From Arctopsyche grandis (Eukaryota; Arthropoda; Insecta; Trichoptera; Hydropsychidae): 64,000 nucleotides of DNA. Shown here piece after piece: positions 48,401 to 58,660 of the stretch; positions within the stretch are counted from its first letter, which is position 1, and every line of letters begins with the position of its first letter. Position numbers and translations under genes: made by a program. A model generated the notes under the pieces. It searched no databases, was not told where the DNA came from, and saw only the letters and a program-made list of their open reading frames with translations. The DNA is taken from contig NC_135360.1 in assembly GCF_051622035.1 (NCBI RefSeq), positions 12,328,001-12,392,000 of the forward strand. The letters run 5' to 3'.

Positions 48401-50164
48401 AATCTAAAACTTACGACAGCAAATACGAGGATTCGAATGCTTACAAATCGTCGTATAATGACGATTATAATGTACAAAAATCATCGAGCTTTGATATCAC
48501 AGATTCCGGATATGTGTCATCTAGAATGACGAAAACCCAAGAAATAAATTCAACTAATAAATATAGATCGGAAAGTCCTCGAAATACAACTTCGAGTCCC
48601 ATAACGAGTAAATATTTAGGAGATCATCGAACAGATTTGAATAGAACTAGCAGTCCTATTTACAGAACGGCGAGTCCAATCGGTAGGACCGCGAGTCCTG
48701 TTGGAAGAACTGCTAGTCCAATTAATAGGCAAGTATTAATTATATGTATATTTTTCTTAGCAATATAAATTAATATGATGCTAAAATTTTATTTGTAAAT
48801 TTTTAGAAATGCAAGTCCTGTATATAATTCGAACAAATTTGGAAGAGATAGTCCATCAATGACCACAAGAGTTGTGGAGAAATCAAATTACAGAATGCAT
48901 ACTTCTTTCAATTCCAGTCAAGATGATGAGAGGAAAGCATCAATAGCAATTGATAGACCTTTCCGAAATGATAGTCCAAGTAAATTGAAAAATCGATAAT
49001 TTTCATAAATAGATTTGTTTCATTTTTATTTAATTTAAATTATTTATAGGTGACAATCAAGGAGGTGTTGATCACAGTTCAAATATTAGAGTATCTGCTG
49101 CAAAAGGATCAAGACGTGATTCTTGGGATGCCATAGCCAAAACAAGGCATTTAATGAGTGCAAATAGGTATGAAAGTTCGTTCATAATGCTAAAAAAAAA
49201 ATTGTTTTGTTAAGTTACAATCTTCCATTTCTTTTTAGTTTGGAATCTTTGGCAAATCTTGCTGATACACAACTCAATACAGACCTGTCATATGGTCGTA
49301 GTACAACTCAACAGGATTCAGAAACCAGACGAAATACACAGTTGAATAAATTTGCCGGTTTCACCGAGGACAGTTTCAATAGTCAATTGGATAACTTGGC
49401 CGGAGGGTATAAAGACTTGGATTTGAAACCAAAAATTATCTCAAAAGATGAAGCTGACACTGAAGGATACTATGTACTTATTTTTTACCCATATTTGCTT
49501 ATTCAAAAATACTTAATGGATAATAATATTGTTGTTATAATTTATAGGGCAAAGAATATCATTCGTCACAAAGCCAATTAATCAACTCCTCAACATCTTA
49601 TACTAGAAGGGATGCAACTGAGGATGGTGCTTTTACCTATAATCAACATTCTTTTTTATCAAATAGGCCTCCTCGGGAAAGCGGGGGGGCGTTAAACAGT
49701 AATTACAATGAGACAGACGCAACTCATCATAGATTTAGGTAAATATTGAAAATAAAATTATTTTAAATCAAGTTTTGAACTACCTAATAAGATACCTATA
49801 ATTTTCAGAACTTCACAAACAACTAATTTGCATGCAGAAAAAGGTGGAGCAAATTCTGTACATGTACAAAATATACCCAATGGTCTCGTCGGAAAACCAG
49901 TAGAATTTGAAAGTAGGTTGCTTTGCACGTGAAATTATATTATATTTGAATATATTTTTGTTTATGATTAAAAATTATTAAATATTTATAAAACAGTTGA
50001 TGGCTCGCGCGCTGGATCTGGAAATTTAGAAATTCTGGTGAATGGTGGAAGAGTGACTTCGTCAGTACGAGCGCTCGGTGGACAAAGATTCCTCGCTGCT
50101 TTTACACCACACCAGCCAGCTGATCATACAGTACAAATAACGTTTAACGGTGACATAGTGCCTG
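42456..50164 (+). CDS. jbug: Filamin-type actin-binding protein jitterbug, 5' part (18 coding exons), continues past the window
   Basis: Exons: 42456-42680, 43595-43778, 46053-46152, 46231-46373, 46455-46678, 46753-46894, 46974-47137, 47217-47505, 47583-47746, 47819-48061, 48139-48265, 48341-48728, 48807-48979, 49050-49167, 49239-49473, 49548-49738, 49809-49912, 49997-50164. Phases close over 1127 codons, with 1 nt left at the last donor. Three calponin-homology domains come first: about residues 51-165 (WVEIQANTFRNWVNEHL), 171-275 (LMLAWLQAVLPECRV, SPWLDELSGMTYLSYF) and 277-394 (WNDGKAACEVIRSLGGSAPAP). The triple-CH head marks jitterbug rather than cheerio-type filamin. Filamin Ig repeats follow at about 395-650, then a Ser/Asn-rich linker (about 650-1040) with RTASPI repeats, then another repeat (NIPNGLVGKPVEFEIDGSRAGSGN). 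Intron 12 uses a GC donor (AG|GCAAGT, 48729). Role: cytoskeletal actin cross-linking, from family knowledge. Confidence 0.93.
43098..43315. mobile_element. Harbinger-type MITE, TSD TTA, in jitterbug intron 1
   Basis: A 218-bp element with ends GGGCGAAATCACACAGCG and, inverted, GGGCGAAAACAAACAGCG. TTA is duplicated at 43095-43097 and 43316-43318. An older relative lies at 29021-29299. Confidence 0.87.
43328..43490. mobile_element. hAT-type MITE, 8-bp TSD, in jitterbug intron 1
   Basis: A 163-bp element with ends CAGTGGTTCTTAACCT and, inverted, CAGTGGTTCTTAACCTGGG. Flanks ATTTAGAG (43320-43327) and ATTTAGAA (43491-43498) match at 7 of 8. It starts 12 bp after the Harbinger-type MITE ends. Confidence 0.9.
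44781..45060. mobile_element. Hairpin MITE at a TTAA target, in jitterbug intron 2
   Basis: A 280-bp near-palindrome with ends GAGGGCTGGACCCCAGCG and, inverted, GAGGGCTGAACCCCAGCG. TTAA stands on both sides (44777-44780, 45061-45064), the target of piggyBac-type transposition. Arms carry ATAGAACCATGCCTATGGTG. Confidence 0.88.
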
Positions 50165-50519
50165 GTGAGTTTGTTCAGTGAATAATCATACTAACAAAAT
50201 TATGTCACGTTCTTTAAAATTTTTATACAAACTGGTTTGTTGTACATATACATACATATCTATTCGTACATTGACTTGTCTCGTTTCTAATAACTATGTG
50301 TGTCTTGAATTCTTAAGAGAACATTGAGTGTGTTCTCATTTTATACTGGTTTTATTGTAATTGATTTGAAAAGACATTATTGAGTATTTTATTATTGGAA
50401 GTTGTAATCACCGAGGCAAATATTATAGAATTGAAATAAGTTTATTGTTCGTTTTATATGCGACTCATTTAGGTATTGGAGACTAACTATTAAATTTTAA
50501 CATATCAATTTATTAATTA

Positions 50520-51100
50520 CACTGAACAACAAAAAAATCACGTTTTTTACTTACCGGAGCGAAGATTTATCAATCTCTTCTAAATTTGACCCACTGAATT
50601 CGAATATGACAATAATTTTTATTGGTTTCTTCCATTGATGTATAATATACTGGATGGGCCCTGACGTGTGATTTTGGTCGGAGATCTTGTCTTAAGATCT
50701 TGTCTTAACTGAGGGGTGCGGGGGGTTTAACTAGCGGGGAAGTTGGGAAAAAAAAAGGTTTTTTCCCTACGACGCAGCGGTACCTACCTACCTACTGAGA
50801 GAAACTGTGCATGCGCCAAAAGGGAGACCAGTATAAAGCGTGAGGGCGGATCTATGTGTATTATATATCTATGGTTTCTTCTCGTTTATGAGATATGTAC
50901 TATATGAGCGCTTAAAAAAATGCGCGATTTTTCCAGATTTTTGGCTTTCACAGTCTTTAACTCAAAATCTGTGTCAAAAGTGAGTATGTTAATCAATAAT
51001 CAGATGCTTTCTCTATTGATTGTGATTTTTTTTATTGGTTTAAAATACGTATAATTAATTTTCTAGCGAATTTTTAAAACTCAAAACTATTTTTCCCCAT
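50520..51100. mobile_element. TIR element, copy 2 of the 38315-38797 family, interrupted
   Basis: Starts CACTGAACAACAAAAAAATC and continues with ACCGGAGCGAAGA and GACCCACTGAATTCGAATAT, as in copy 1 read inverted. It is interrupted at 50632-50874 by another MITE, after which GGTTTCTTCTCGTTTATGAG and TCTTTAACTCAAAATCTGTG resume. The right end is eroded. Confidence 0.65.
50632..50874. mobile_element. MITE nested inside the 50520-51100 element
   Basis: Ends CCATTGATGTATAATATACT and, inverted, CCATAGATATATAATACACA. Host sequence TTTCTT is repeated on both sides (6-8 bp, ambiguous because of GG). The interior is GC-rich with a G-run and TACCTACCTACC. Confidence 0.75.
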
Positions 51101-51223
51101 AATATTATGAGCTTATTTCGTTAAATTTTCACTTAACTACGTTATTAATTGAATGAAGTAGTGAAATATTTTCTTGTACTTTACTATGATTTACATTATT
51201 TACTACTATGCAGTTGTTTTACC

Positions 51224-51485
51224 CGTCTTCGCTCAGTATATGTAGTATAAACAGCTTAAACATGGCGAATTTAATAGTAAATATTAATTTGTTTTTTTAT
51301 TAAATTTATTTGAATTGAAAAAAATATATATCGAATCGTCATATAAACTGTTTTGTTTACGAAGTTCTCGTCTGGCGAATGCCCCCGGCGCCCCCCGGGC
51401 CTTCACCCCCGGGCCTTCACCCCCGTCCCCCGTCCCCATGTTGTTCATTGAAATTTTGACTTGTTTTCGAAGTACCCAACCAGAG
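51224..51485 (+). mobile_element. Non-LTR retrotransposon fragment, relative of 17996-18235
   Basis: Shares CGTCTTCGCTCAGTAT, ATAAACAGCTTAAACATGGC and CTGTTTTGTTTACGAAGTTC with the 17996 copy. A C-rich block with repeated CGGGCCTTCACCCC lies at about 51370-51440. Confidence 0.55.
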
Positions 51486-51634
51486 CCGTAGCGAAGTTTT
51501 TTGCGCCATTGGCAAATATCAAATTTGTCGCCCTTTTAATATTTTTTCATTAGATTTAAAGAATTTTTTTATTTAAAAATACATATTTATTGAAATATTT
51601 AAATTAACCATTAAAAAAACAGGGTATTATTTAT

Positions 51635-51823
51635 GGTTCGGTGATTATTGTTGGTCACAAAGCGTTCGCCCAAAAGTCACTAAAATCTCTATAACGGAAC
51701 ATCTGGCAGCCGAAAAGTCCATCATACTAACGAGAACTCGAGTGCTAAATATTCCATATTCGCGATTTTCATGGCAAAAATTGTCTTTTGGGCGATCGCA
51801 ATATGATTAATAATCCGATTACC
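51635..51823 (-). mobile_element. MITE of the 6283/17722 family, inverted
   Basis: Left end GGTTCGGTGATTATTGTTGG; right end, inverted, GGTAATCGGATTATTAATCA. Contains TCTGGCAGCCGAAAAGTCCA and TCGCGATTTTCATGGCAAAA, matching the 17722 copy on the opposite strand. Confidence 0.75.
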
Positions 51824-52519
51824 ATTATTTATATTATAAATGTCCCACATTTTTATAATTTAAATTAGTGCAATTTTCAGTAACTTTCAGTAACAAAAAT
51901 TTCATCTAAACTATTTTCTCGAAACTCCCTAAAATCATTATCGAACCCCTGAATTAATAACGATGATCTATAAATATCCTGTTCTTTCTGCTGAAGTGCA
52001 GTGTTAACCTTATTCCATTTAGTAAGTATGAGATTCCAAAAATTCAAGAAACTTATAATTATACATTTGAAAGTATAATGGTTTCGCAAGTGAATGTGAA
52101 TTAGAAAATTATGATCGAATTTTATGATGTTTAAAACTGAAAGTACATACATATGTATGTCCTCATATTGATTGTGAACTGCTTCCACTGCTTTCGATTT
52201 TGAACACCATCTCGTATCCGACTGTTTTTACAAGCTAATTATGATGAACGATTTTTACCATCTGTTACCAAGTGTTTGTAATGTTCCGAAAATTTCGTTT
52301 GATCGGTCAATTTCTCAGAACTCAAAAGTATTAAAAGTAAAACATGCATAACGCTCCCTCGAACATTTGTACTATGCATAACATGCATAACACTCCCTCG
52401 AAGTATGTACACAATTGAAACATAATATGTACGAACATATGTATGTACATGTAGTATGTATGTATGTACATATATATACAAATGGATATTTCTAAAACAC
52501 ATCGAATTCTTCTTAAATT

Positions 52520-52680
52520 TTAGATTATTCATTAGGCGAGGGGCGCCTTTGGCGCCCCTCGCGTCGAGCGCCCTTGGCACTCGCTCAATTGCCATAGCCT
52601 CGCTGCGGCACTATACCCAACCATTATCCATCCAACAATACTTACAAAGTCTTTTTCGAAATTATATATTAGATAATGTA
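52520..52680 (+). mobile_element. Non-LTR fragment with a GC hairpin
   Basis: A perfect stem GCGAGGGGCGCC with a TTT loop lies at about 52537-52563, then GCCATAGCCTCGCTGCGGCA. The tail TTCGAAATTATATATTAGAT matches the end of the 17996-18235 fragment. Confidence 0.55.
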
Positions 52681-54534
52681 AGTAGTTACTTACATTTATA
52701 ACTTTTCTTTTTAATACTTCATCAATAGAAGAAATGCTCATGTAAATATCTCGAATGTGGCCTCAATGATCAATTATTTAAAGAAATGTCCCACTCTGGA
52801 ATGTTTTGTAATTGCGCGCATTAAAAACTTGTACATATAAGCATGGAACCGGTATTTGAAAACAACCCACTTTTATATGTTAAGTGACCCATTCTTCGAA
52901 TTTTCTCATTGTTCAGCTCGACCTTCTGTGTCTCGATAATAACAAAGATCAACATTTCGGATAGTCGATTGGTATACGATAATAGTGCGCGGTGTATGGA
53001 TTTTTTTCCGCACCTATCATTACTCTCCCAAGACAATCCAGTTGTAGGTCAATCGAAAAAGCGAAAGCAACTCGACGAGAAAATCGTTTGTTTGCTCCAA
53101 GCCATATGGGTGAGTCTGGAATTCCATCAGATCCAAATGCCAATTGCATACTTCATTCCGTAACTAACCGGCATCCGCAGCTCCGTTCCTAGCCATTACA
53201 TCTAACGCCCGTTAAAAACAACGATAATAACTTTCTAAATACTCCGATTACAATATGTACCTACGCAAAGGATAACAAACATTGTAAACCAGAAGTCCGA
53301 TGAATTCCATACAATCCAGTTTGAGTCGACCGTTAGTTGAAATCGCTACGTTCCCAACTAACAACCGTTAGTTGAATTCTTTCATATTTATTTTTCATAT
53401 ATTACGTAGTAAACGTTCCAAAACTAAGAATACTATTTTGTATTCAGAAACTATTCATTATTACATTTAAATGTACTTTTATGCTCGCCAGCGCAGAGTA
53501 AAAGTTGACCCGTTATAACTTTAAATTGACCCGCTATCTATGTAGATTCGTATGCACAATACGCTCGTCTTCCGAATTAGAAGCATACGGATAATTTCTC
53601 ACGAGATTCGTATCAGCTTCGAATATATTATAATTTTTTATGAGCAGCGTATTGTTGTTAAAGTTTTGTTGTTGTTTTCTTCTTCGAAATGAGTACAACG
53701 AAAAATAATTGCAATTAATTATATTAAAATTACAGTGCTGTTTCTAGTAATTTTAAAATGTTAAAAGTATGCATTTTAAATACCGGTCGTGTTAGATAAT
53801 CGAAACGATCGATGACTCAATAGCGAAACAATCGACTCCGCTAATTGCGTGTCCAACTTCGTCAATGTCAATACGCGACGCCACTGCTTACAGCATATTT
53901 TAAATATTTATCGCAATTATAAATAATCATATTACACGTGTGAATGGATGATTAATTGCAGCTTGTTGGCATAAGTGTAATGTTTTCTGAACATAAAATA
54001 AACTCATGTAGTCACCTGTTATGTATATAGACACAAATACATAAGCACATATGTATGTACGTACATAATCTGTATTTTATACCACTCTTTCATGGCCGTT
54101 GTCGAATTTTAATTTAGATACATTTGTTTAACTGTCAAATTAAATCTCTCGAGAAAGTTGCTATCTATAAGGAGAGAGTATGTATAAAAAAATCTAACTG
54201 GATAGTTTAGTGGACACGTAACGAACGTGTTAGACGAAAAACAATTTTTTTCATTCGAATATTTATTCGGCTTGCGAGTACAATGCCCTTCCGCAGATAT
54301 GTACATCCATACATACATATGTAATTACTGCTCAGTTACTATCTAGTTACTAGATTCTAGTTAATGAGTTTTGGTCTAAGGGCTGCATTTACATATATAT
54401 GATTAATATATGTATATAGGTACATTTGTATATGAATGAACTTTTTATGGGCTTGGGCTTCAATAGAATTTGAGAGCTACATGGATTGTCATTGTAGGGA
54501 TGTAATTTTGAATCCTTATTTGAGCTGAATACAC

Positions 54535-55139
54535 TAGGATCCCAAATATTCGTCGACTTCAACTATTCGAATATCGAATATTAAATCAAGAGCTTTTCGA
54601 ATATTCGAATATATTCGAAAATTAAAAAAATGTAATTACATATGTACCAAGCATAAATTTGAATGAATCTTGAATTAATCGTCTTATCATAGTTGTCATT
54701 GAATTCCACCTCGTTTTTACAGCCAATAATGACTTCAATTTTTTATTTTCTTTTTTCATTATGATTTCTTGTAAAAATGTATATTTCGCCGGTGACTTTT
54801 TAAATATTCGTATTATTTTTCCGATGTTTTCTAAAATTTCGTAGAGATTATAATCGATCGAAAAGTGATTTTCTTCAAACATTTCCGTATTTAATGAATA
54901 AAAATCCGTTTCATCACATGTAGACATTTCATCTTCTTCATTATCTTCATTTTTATCACAATTATCCCCATTATATATTTCATTTTCTTCATAATCTTCG
55001 GCTTTTCATGTTGATTTTGTGTATTTAGTTTATAAAAAAAATATATATACGAATAATATTCGAATAGTTGATGAAATATTCGAATAACGAATGGCTGAAA
55101 AATCAGACGAATAATCGAATACTTGGATTGGGATCCCTA
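54535..55139. mobile_element. hAT element remnant, perfect 8-bp TSD GAATACAC
   Basis: A 605-bp element with ends TAGGATCCCAA and, inverted, TAGGGATCCCAA. GAATACAC is duplicated at 54527-54534 and 55140-55147. Subterminal ATTCGAATA-type repeats are dense at both ends. It carries a piece of a hAT transposase on the minus strand. Confidence 0.92.
54622..55007 (-). pseudogene. hAT transposase fragment (ZBED-like)
   Basis: An open minus-strand stretch of about 125 codons, with an ATG at 54927 and open, very acidic codons before it. It reads ...FKKSPAKYTFLQEIIMKK, then LKSLLAVKTRWNSMTTMIRR. The LL-x-x-K-T-R-W-N-S motif is characteristic of hAT transposases just before the middle of the catalytic domain. 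The BED finger and the C-terminal dimerisation region are missing, so it cannot be autonomous. Confidence 0.8.
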
Positions 55140-56473
55140 GAATACACTCAAAGGTAACACAATTATCACTATGTTGAAAATGATCTTTTTGTTTTGCATG
55201 TGAATATGCAATTACTTCTACATATCTACATATGTATATAGGAATGTCTACCGGCCGTTACGTTTCCTATCGACGTCATTGCCCTTCCGAAAGCACTAAA
55301 ACCGTGATTATCAATTTTTATTAAATAATTGTTGAAAGTTGATTGTAGTGGGCGTCGTCAGCACGATTAGATCAAATCGCTTCAGGTGCATTCCACCGTG
55401 AAACGACTATTGCTGCAGTTACGTAAACACACCCGTGCAACTAAATAGTGGTAATAAATTTAACGATACACGCGTGTGCGCTTCTTAATTTGCATATACG
55501 TATGTATTTTCACACACTACATATATATACATATTACTATGTATTCGAAATACATACTACTAATAAAAAAAACTAAAAAAAAAATGGTTTGTAAATGGGT
55601 TTCGCGCTTCTCCACTCGTTCGTGTCTCCATTCTTCTTCTTTTACATATCTTGTGTACTCACGCGTAAAATACAGGTGTCTCTTTCTCGCCGGAGTGGTG
55701 CGAGCGAGACGAAAAATGCTCGGAGTTTTCCCACTATGCGTTCTCGAAATTCAGCAGAGTCGCACCTTTTGTTCGCGAACTAACCCAAATTCGGGAAAAT
55801 ATTAAAAATCGTGCTCATTCGCAAAGTGTCGAATTTCGGTCGTCGCGTCTCGAATTTCGTCATTCTTGTAAAACAAAATCAAAACAAACCACAAAAGACT
55901 CGTTTGACCCGTCTTGTTTGTTTCCGTTGCGAATTTTGCGACGCGAAAATAAATTTAAATAATATTTGCATTGTTATATTATATCTACTTGTGTATTAGT
56001 TTGTACATAATATCCATGTACATAGATACGTACATACATACATACATATATACGCGTACAGATCTCGTTTACGCACCTACGCTTTGAGATTTACATACAA
56101 AGGATTTATGAGGTGATACCAAGTTAAAGTACTTACATAGTCTATAAATATTGTTCACCTCTTATTTATTGCTGTTTATACTGGTTTATGGTGTTACTGA
56201 TTTATCAAATACATGCTGTATATATGTATCTACATACATACATACAAGTAATATTATTTTAATTCGACATAATTAACATATTGTAAGTAGTATTGTCTTA
56301 ATTCGACATAAATATTTATTTTATCGTAAAAAATATTTTGTTTACCTTCTTGACATAGGAAATTAGTTATTTTATAAATCAATTACCGTTAAAATGCGTT
56401 AGGTCTTTTTAGAACATCGTAATTTATAAAGCTTTTAAATCGATTTTTTGAAAGTATATACGTACATACATAC

Positions 56474-56638
56474 CAGTGGAATGCCGGAATATCACCCTGT
56501 CTTTACTGATGTACGTGTGCGTGAGCGGGATACAAAGGGGACTAGGTATGATGTAACCTTATCCCCTTGTATCCTGCTTGTACACTTGTAAGTAAGGCTA
56601 TGCGACAAAAACAAGGACATTTTTACGGCACGCCACTG
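56474..56638. mobile_element. hAT-type MITE, perfect 8-bp TSD ATACATAC
   Basis: A 165-bp element with ends CAGTGGAATGCCGGAA and, inverted, CAGTGGCGTGCCGTAA. ATACATAC at 56466-56473 and 56639-56646. The core has GTGAGCGGGATACAAAGGGG facing its inverse, recalling the arms of the Mutator-like hairpins. Confidence 0.88.
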
Positions 56639-56737
56639 ATACATACATATAAAAATATACATATAATATATCTATAGCTAATTTTATTTGTAATTTGTAT
56701 TATTATGGATACTTACGTAGATATTGTTTTTGTAATG

Positions 56738-57147
56738 TGACAAGCTGAACCCTACATGCGTTGCAATGACACAATAACGCATGCAATTCCCGTTCCCATT
56801 TCTCGATGTGTTTCGATAAGTAAATGTTTCAGTTTCAAATTAATACTTAATAATTAAATTAAATTAAAGTAATGATAATTTGTCGGAAAAACGCAGGCGG
56901 CGAACACAAGTGAATTAATTCAATTTTTTTTTTACCCGAACAACGCAGGTGGCGACGCGAACACATTTGAAATTATTGCGTTGCATTCTATTCCTATTTT
57001 CCTTTTCCCGTTCCTGTTTTTGGGTGATTTTTTACAGAAACAATCGCGGTTATACACACAATAACTCATGTAAGTTTTATCGCAACCGGTTGAATGGTAT
57101 ATGAACGCATACGCAACAGATAGACAAACATTGATTTTTATATATAT
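56738..57147 (+). mobile_element. SINE or non-LTR 3' end, copy 2
   Basis: Begins ACAAGCTGAACCCTACATGC and contains AATTCCCGTTCCCATTTCTC and CGGTTGAATGGTATATGAAC. It ends ACAGATAGACAAACATTGAT plus TATATA. Immediately after it comes ACCAGGAAGGCC...AATGCGCCTTCCTGGCCAAT, which recurs at about 63177-63222. Confidence 0.65.
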
Positions 57148-57260
57148 ACCAGGAAGGCCTTACAGGTAAACCCCAATGCGCCTTCCTGGCCAATTACAAT
57201 GCAGCATTTTTATTACAAGTCGTTGAATTACGAGACACTGAATATATGGGTGCACCTCAC

Positions 57261-57793
57261 GGTGTTAAAAATTAAGATTTATCACACTGTAAAGTTTGAT
57301 TAATCTCTATATGTATATATTATATATATTCAGGGTATACCCCACGGGATCGAATTAGAAATGCACGAAAAACCAAATATCGGAAGGCAAAGATCGAAAA
57401 TCGAAAGATCTTAAGTCGAAAGATCAAAAAAAAGGGTGCATGGTAAACGGTACATACTCATTTAATTTGCGTGAGCAGGATACAACAGGAACAAGAGGAA
57501 CAGGCTTTTCCTCCCGTATTCTGCGCGCGCACATTAATATGGGAGGAAAAGAATTCGTCTTGTTCCTGTTGTATCCTGCTCGCGCAAATTAAGTGAGTAT
57601 GTACCGTTTACCATGCACCCTTTTTTTTGATCTTTCGACTTAAGATCTTTCGATTTTCGATCTTTGCCTTCCGATATTTGGTTTTTCGTGCATTTCTAAT
57701 TCGATCCCGTGGGGTATACCCTGAATATATATAATATATACATATAGAGATTAATCAAACTTTACAGTGTGATAAATCTTAATTTTTAACACC
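57261..57793. repeat. 533-bp near-perfect palindrome centred on Mutator-like hairpin copy 3
   Basis: The inner part (about 57333-57722) is a third copy of the hairpin family with altered ends GGGTATACCCCACGGGATCG. Its flanks are not direct duplications but inverted copies of each other for about 72 bp more (GGTGTTAAAAATTAAGATTT at 57261 and its inverse ending at 57793). Confidence 0.9.
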
Positions 57794-58096
57794 TACCGAT
57801 TTGAAACGTATTTTCTTTGCTAACTCCACTTTGCCAAATGTTCAAAAATTCAAACTACTTCAGTCTGTATCCCAACCTTCGCAACGTCATCACTCGTTGC
57901 CTAAGTTTATCCAGGTGTGTCTATGATTTATACCACTGTGTAACATTTGACTTTATGGGCTATTCGTCGACGCCGTGAACCTTATATGGGGACCGTGAAT
58001 CTTTCGTTTGTTACATGGGCGAATGCAAATTATTTTCGAGTATGAGTCAGCGTCGTCGCGAACCGCATGTTGGCGGCCACTGACGTTCGTACTCAC

Positions 58097-58660
58097 CTGC
58101 GATCCAAGCAGTGCCTCACCGGCGATCGCGTCGTTCTCACCTGTCGGAGTCGGAGGGCGACAACACGGGCCGCCGACCCTCTCCACATCACATCACTGAT
58201 TGCTGATGCACTGATTCAACCCTGCACCACCTAATTTACATCAAGTGCGTGAATTTGTGTATCCTTAAAGTGCACGAGACAAAACTCCCCCGCGGTCTCT
58301 TTTTTTGCGGTCGACGAAACAATTGCCTTTGGCGTTTCTTCTAAGGTGAAATTCGTAGGCGGGAATTCGAAAGCAGACACAGAAGGTGGACAATCTCGTT
58401 TCTTTTTATACATCGAATACGTTTACCTACCGAACACCTTTCGTACGTGTGCGTGTGTTTTGTGTATTTAAAATGCAATATCCCCCCTCGTAAGAGATAC
58501 CCGTAAGCGCTTCCAAATGTCAAACGAAAGGGAACGGGGTCGTCGACTTACCTGTGTAGAAACGTTCTGAACCTCAAAACGGTACATCGAATCATCGTCG
58601 GCTGGGTATGAGACGACCCACAAGGATCCTCGTGACTGTTGAAAGGATTACGTCCGAAGA
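58097..58660 (-). promoter_or_regulatory. GC-rich minus-strand region with several strong splice donors, possible alternative first exons
   Basis: On the minus strand, CTACACAG|GTAAGTCG (exon end 58552), CCGACAG|GTGAGAAC (58141), CGCCG|GTGAGGCA (58120) and TCGCAG|GTGAGTAC (58097) all fit the donor consensus. The surrounding sequence is CpG-rich compared with the region around it. This resembles a set of non-coding first exons of a minus-strand transcript antisense to the jitterbug intron. No downstream exon could be identified. Confidence 0.3.

Noticed and set aside
52239-53192. Several 60-120-codon ORFs on both strands
   Set aside because: They fall in non-LTR fragments and AT-rich sequence; none has domain-like content.
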